Shown one piece after another: positions 60,435-62,511 of a DNA stretch of 62,511 bases. Position numbers and translations under genes: made by a program. The notes under the pieces were generated by a model. That model was not told the DNA's origin. It did no database searches and saw nothing but the letters and a program-made list of their open reading frames with translations. This DNA is from CAZICM01 sp964537685 (lineage in GTDB: Bacteria > Myxococcota_A > Polyangia > Polyangiales > Polyangiaceae). Location: the NCBI GenBank assembly GCA_964537685.1, contig CAZICM010000056.1, positions 1-62,511 of the forward strand, read 5' to 3'. Each line of letters begins with the position of its first letter. Within the stretch, counting starts at the first letter, position 1.

Positions 60435-60440
60435 AGCATA
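60435..60440 (-). promoter_or_regulatory. Putative -10 box of a leaderless MepA-like gene
   Basis: Minus strand TATGCT (60440-60435), then GTGCGG (6 nt) and GTG at 60428. The -35 position has no good match. Confidence 0.45.
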
Positions 60441-60472
60441 GCGTGAAATGCACTATGGCGCGAATGTTTCGT

Positions 60473-61288
60473 TTAACCCCCCGGCACCCATACATCGGCA
60501 TTCCATACCGACAATCCGCTTAAATGATCGAGCACCATCCCCTGAATTTGCTCGGGTGTGGCCGTTTCAAAATCGATTCCATCAAAAAGCCTCGAAAGCG
60601 GCCTCTGTATTTGAATCATCATATATGCGGGTGATGGATTCTCCTTCAATTGCATCAAATCGTATTGATTTACGATTAAATCGATCTCGTCCAGTTTCGA
60701 AGCCGGCCAAAAGGTATCCACACTGAAGGAAAAAGTCTTTTCATTCCGCGAAGAAGTGCCTTTTAGCTTAATGCTCGAGCCCGCCATATCGATACCGTCT
60801 TTGGGCGCAATGCCCGCCTCCCCCCGCGCCACCAGCCAATGCGCCCAGCAATAACGCGCCGCCGGAAAACTCAGCTCTCCAAATTCAATGTCCACTGGAT
60901 GCGTGAGATCTTCGATAAAATGCGTCTCCAGCAGCGTTGGATTGTCTGTCTCCGCGTGCATGACCAGCGCTTGGGCCGACCCAGATACACTGTCACATAG
61001 CCCAAATCCCGCGCTGTAGTTTACAAATAACCCCTGCTCCAGATGGACCCGGTATCCCAAATCGTTTTGAGTGCTCCATGTCCCATCGATTTCGTATTCA
61101 ATCCCATGAAAATCCCAGCTTCCACTCCACCGGGCCGCGCTCAGCCATAGGCCGGGCTCTGCTTCCTCGGGCGGATTGGACTCTGTTTCAGCGGCAGGCC
61201 CCGCTTCATTGGACATGCAATGCATATTCAATACAAGCAGGGCCAAAGCCCCTATTCTTCCCAATGCAGCGCTCCCTGAAAAACGCAT
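60473..61288 (-). CDS. Lipoprotein of unknown function
   Basis: A lipoprotein signal (LALLVLNMHC, Cys24) and a mature ~240-residue protein with Trp-rich segments (WSGSWDFHGIEYEIDGTW) of a likely beta-sandwich type. It has no family that I recognise. It begins 13 nt after the stop of the YHYH gene, so the two are probably one operon, and a shared envelope role is likely. No Shine-Dalgarno is visible before the ATG. Confidence 0.75.
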   Translation of the reverse strand: MRFSGSAALGRIGALALLVLNMHCMSNEAGPAAETESNPPEEAEPGLWLSAARWSGSWDFHGIEYEIDGTWSTQNDLGYRVHLEQGLFVNYSAGFGLCDSVSGSAQALVMHAETDNPTLLETHFIEDLTHPVDIEFGELSFPAARYCWAHWLVARGEAGIAPKDGIDMAGSSIKLKGTSSRNEKTFSFSVDTFWPASKLDEIDLIVNQYDLMQLKENPSPAYMMIQIQRPLSRLFDGIDFETATPEQIQGMVLDHLSGLSVWNADVWVPGG

Positions 61289-61301
61289 AAATAGATGCGA
61301 T

Positions 61302-62471
61302 CTACGGCGTGCAAATTCCGTTGTTGCACATCATCTGCATACCCATCGGGCCTGCGGGACAATCCCCGCTCTGCGTGCATGTGGGGGCGCAAATCATCCC
61401 CATCGGACTCGGCGCGCAGGTGCATCCCACCGAACCGGGAGGACACGCGCCATTGCATTCAGAAGCCTGCGTGCAGCTCTTTGGTCCGCCTTGCATTCCT
61501 CCCGGATCCATTCCGATCGAATTGGGATCGGGCGTGCCTTTAAAGCAGCCGAGCACATAGGGAAATGTGCTTGTCGCATGATAATGGTAATCGCCTTTGG
61601 GGCCTGTATGGCCATTGCATTCGTCCAAAAATAAAGCGTCCCCCGCGTGGTCTTTCCATTGATATGCCTTCCACGCATCCTTCTTTGGATCGGCAATCTG
61701 TTCATATCCGCTCTGCAATACGTTGATTTTGGTGCAGCCTGCGTCCGCGCATTCTTGATTGCCGTAAATCGCAAAACCATCGAGCGCAAAACCTACAATA
61801 GGCGATGCTTCATTGGCTGAAGGATTGGGATTCATCCAGGGCTTGTCGATCTGCGCCGCGCTTTGAATCAAGCATTTTACGAGCAATGCATGGTAATGAT
61901 ACACATTGGCTGTGTGGCCCATACACGCATCCATGAGGCCGTTGTACACAGGATCGCCATAGGCCGAATCCAGGGGCATCGCGCCTTCGTTCGGACCGAA
62001 AATAGGCAGGCCATTGACGGCAAATCCAATCGTTCCCAAAAGCGGAAGCGCCGTCGTTGCGGCCGCTATGGCGGGGTTTTTGGGAATTTCATAGTGCATG
62101 TTCTGACTAAGCAAGGGATTGGGCGTCGTGGCGACGAACGTATAGGTCGGAATTCCGTTGCTATCCACGATGAAAGAAGTTTCTGTACATACAGCGCTTA
62201 GCGTGGGCGCTGGATAATTGGCACCCGCTCCAGGCGAATTCGAGACATCCAGCATGGCATCGGCTTGAGGACAATCGCTTAAGGCCGAATTGCCACCCAT
62301 TCCGCCTGTATTGCCTCCTCCCGTGGGGCCGGCACCGCTTCCCTCGCTCCCCGAACTCGATGGGTTTTCTCCTCCGCACGCCGCGATCACCAATATCGCC
62401 GGCGCAACCACCATCCCCAATATCCGCGCGTATTGCATTGAAGCTCGAACCCGTGAAGAAGCCGTGGGCAT
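61302..62471 (-). CDS. YHYH-domain lipoprotein
   Basis: GGGAG lies 8 nt before the ATG at 62471. The lipobox is VIAAC, reached after a long basic start. The mature part has a Ser/Gly-rich linker and then a YHYH domain: HTANVYHYHALL, GFALDGFAIYG and GDYHYHATSTFPY, with YHYH seen twice. The end is Cys-rich (CNGACPPGSVGC, CTQSGDCPAGP), which may form a disulphide-bonded tail. YHYH proteins are secreted, common in marine bacteria and Myxococcota, and have no proven biochemical role. It is the first of two genes. Confidence 0.85.
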   Translation of the reverse strand: MPTASSRVRASMQYARILGMVVAPAILVIAACGGENPSSSGSEGSGAGPTGGGNTGGMGGNSALSDCPQADAMLDVSNSPGAGANYPAPTLSAVCTETSFIVDSNGIPTYTFVATTPNPLLSQNMHYEIPKNPAIAAATTALPLLGTIGFAVNGLPIFGPNEGAMPLDSAYGDPVYNGLMDACMGHTANVYHYHALLVKCLIQSAAQIDKPWMNPNPSANEASPIVGFALDGFAIYGNQECADAGCTKINVLQSGYEQIADPKKDAWKAYQWKDHAGDALFLDECNGHTGPKGDYHYHATSTFPYVLGCFKGTPDPNSIGMDPGGMQGGPKSCTQASECNGACPPGSVGCTCAPSPMGMICAPTCTQSGDCPAGPMGMQMMCNNGICTP

Positions 62472-62511
62472 CTGTTTTCTCCCTTGTTTGGTTAAAGAAT
62501 GCAGAGAAGCC

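Noticed and set aside
1..62511. tRNA, rRNA, insertion sequences, prophage genes
   Set aside because: No conserved T-loop type motif, rRNA core, transposase or phage structural protein was recognised on either strand by eye; a covariance-model scan would be decisive for RNAs.

Overview
The window looks like a piece of a chromosome from a delta-proteobacterial-type predator or saprophyte of the phylum Myxococcota, most likely the order Polyangiales. The grounds are: many Ser/Gly-rich lipoproteins, two Hanks-type Ser/Thr kinases with extracytoplasmic partners, a MYXO-CTERM-like C-terminal anchor, MopE-like Asp/Cys motifs, di-haem peroxidase and YHYH proteins, and membrane histidine kinases without a receiver. 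This is inference from gene content; no rRNA or tRNA gene was seen to confirm it. I call 47 protein genes. They are tightly packed, often overlap by 4 bp (ATGA), and five tail-to-tail pairs overlap at their 3' ends.

Layout. 1-5.6 kb: a minus-strand run with an exported propeller/di-haem cytochrome, a lipoprotein, an NTPase-histidine kinase and a response regulator cut by the window edge. 5.8-11.1 kb: a GNAT acetyltransferase, a B12-binding radical SAM enzyme, an acetyltransferase fused to a cyclic-nucleotide-binding domain, and a PiT phosphate transporter with its PhoU-like partner. 11.1-15.1 kb: a neprosin-like secreted peptidase followed by three tandem copies of a small Cys-rich lipoprotein; upstream lies a 43-bp tandem repeat array of about seven copies. 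15.1-18.1 kb: Ser/Thr kinase, TPR/PEGA-like exported protein and a small STAS-like protein. 18.1-23 kb: a possible small RNA or leader with a terminator, a RING-finger/TerD-like protein, and a beta-propeller lipoprotein. 22.9-28.8 kb: two tandem 7TM histidine kinases and a second kinase/PEGA-barrel pair. 28.9-37.9 kb: a SIS-domain protein coupled to a 1985-residue alpha-2-macroglobulin-like protein without a visible signal peptide, then a VWA lipoprotein and a TPR lipoprotein. 37.9-43.3 kb: a third 7TM kinase, a fucose-isomerase-like enzyme, a PH-like membrane protein and an astacin-like protease. 43.3-50.5 kb: a DUF4377 lipoprotein, a copper monooxygenase-like (PHM fold) lipoprotein, a lineage lipoprotein, an HEWGH protein, an aldo/keto reductase, a temptin-like CxxCH protein and a GST. 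50.6-56.3 kb: a coupled three-gene envelope cassette of unknown role and a membrane-anchored WD40-like propeller. 56.4-62.5 kb: a SWIM/SNF2 helicase, a MepA-type murein endopeptidase, a lipoprotein and a YHYH lipoprotein.

Two themes run through the window. First, most products act at or beyond the cell envelope (lipoproteins, proteases, propellers, sensor kinases). Second, several genes appear to be leaderless: a -10 element (often TATGCT or a close relative) lies 6-7 nt before the start codon with no Shine-Dalgarno sequence, while other genes have clear GGAG-type sites. No CRISPR array, insertion sequence, phage gene, tRNA or rRNA was recognised.
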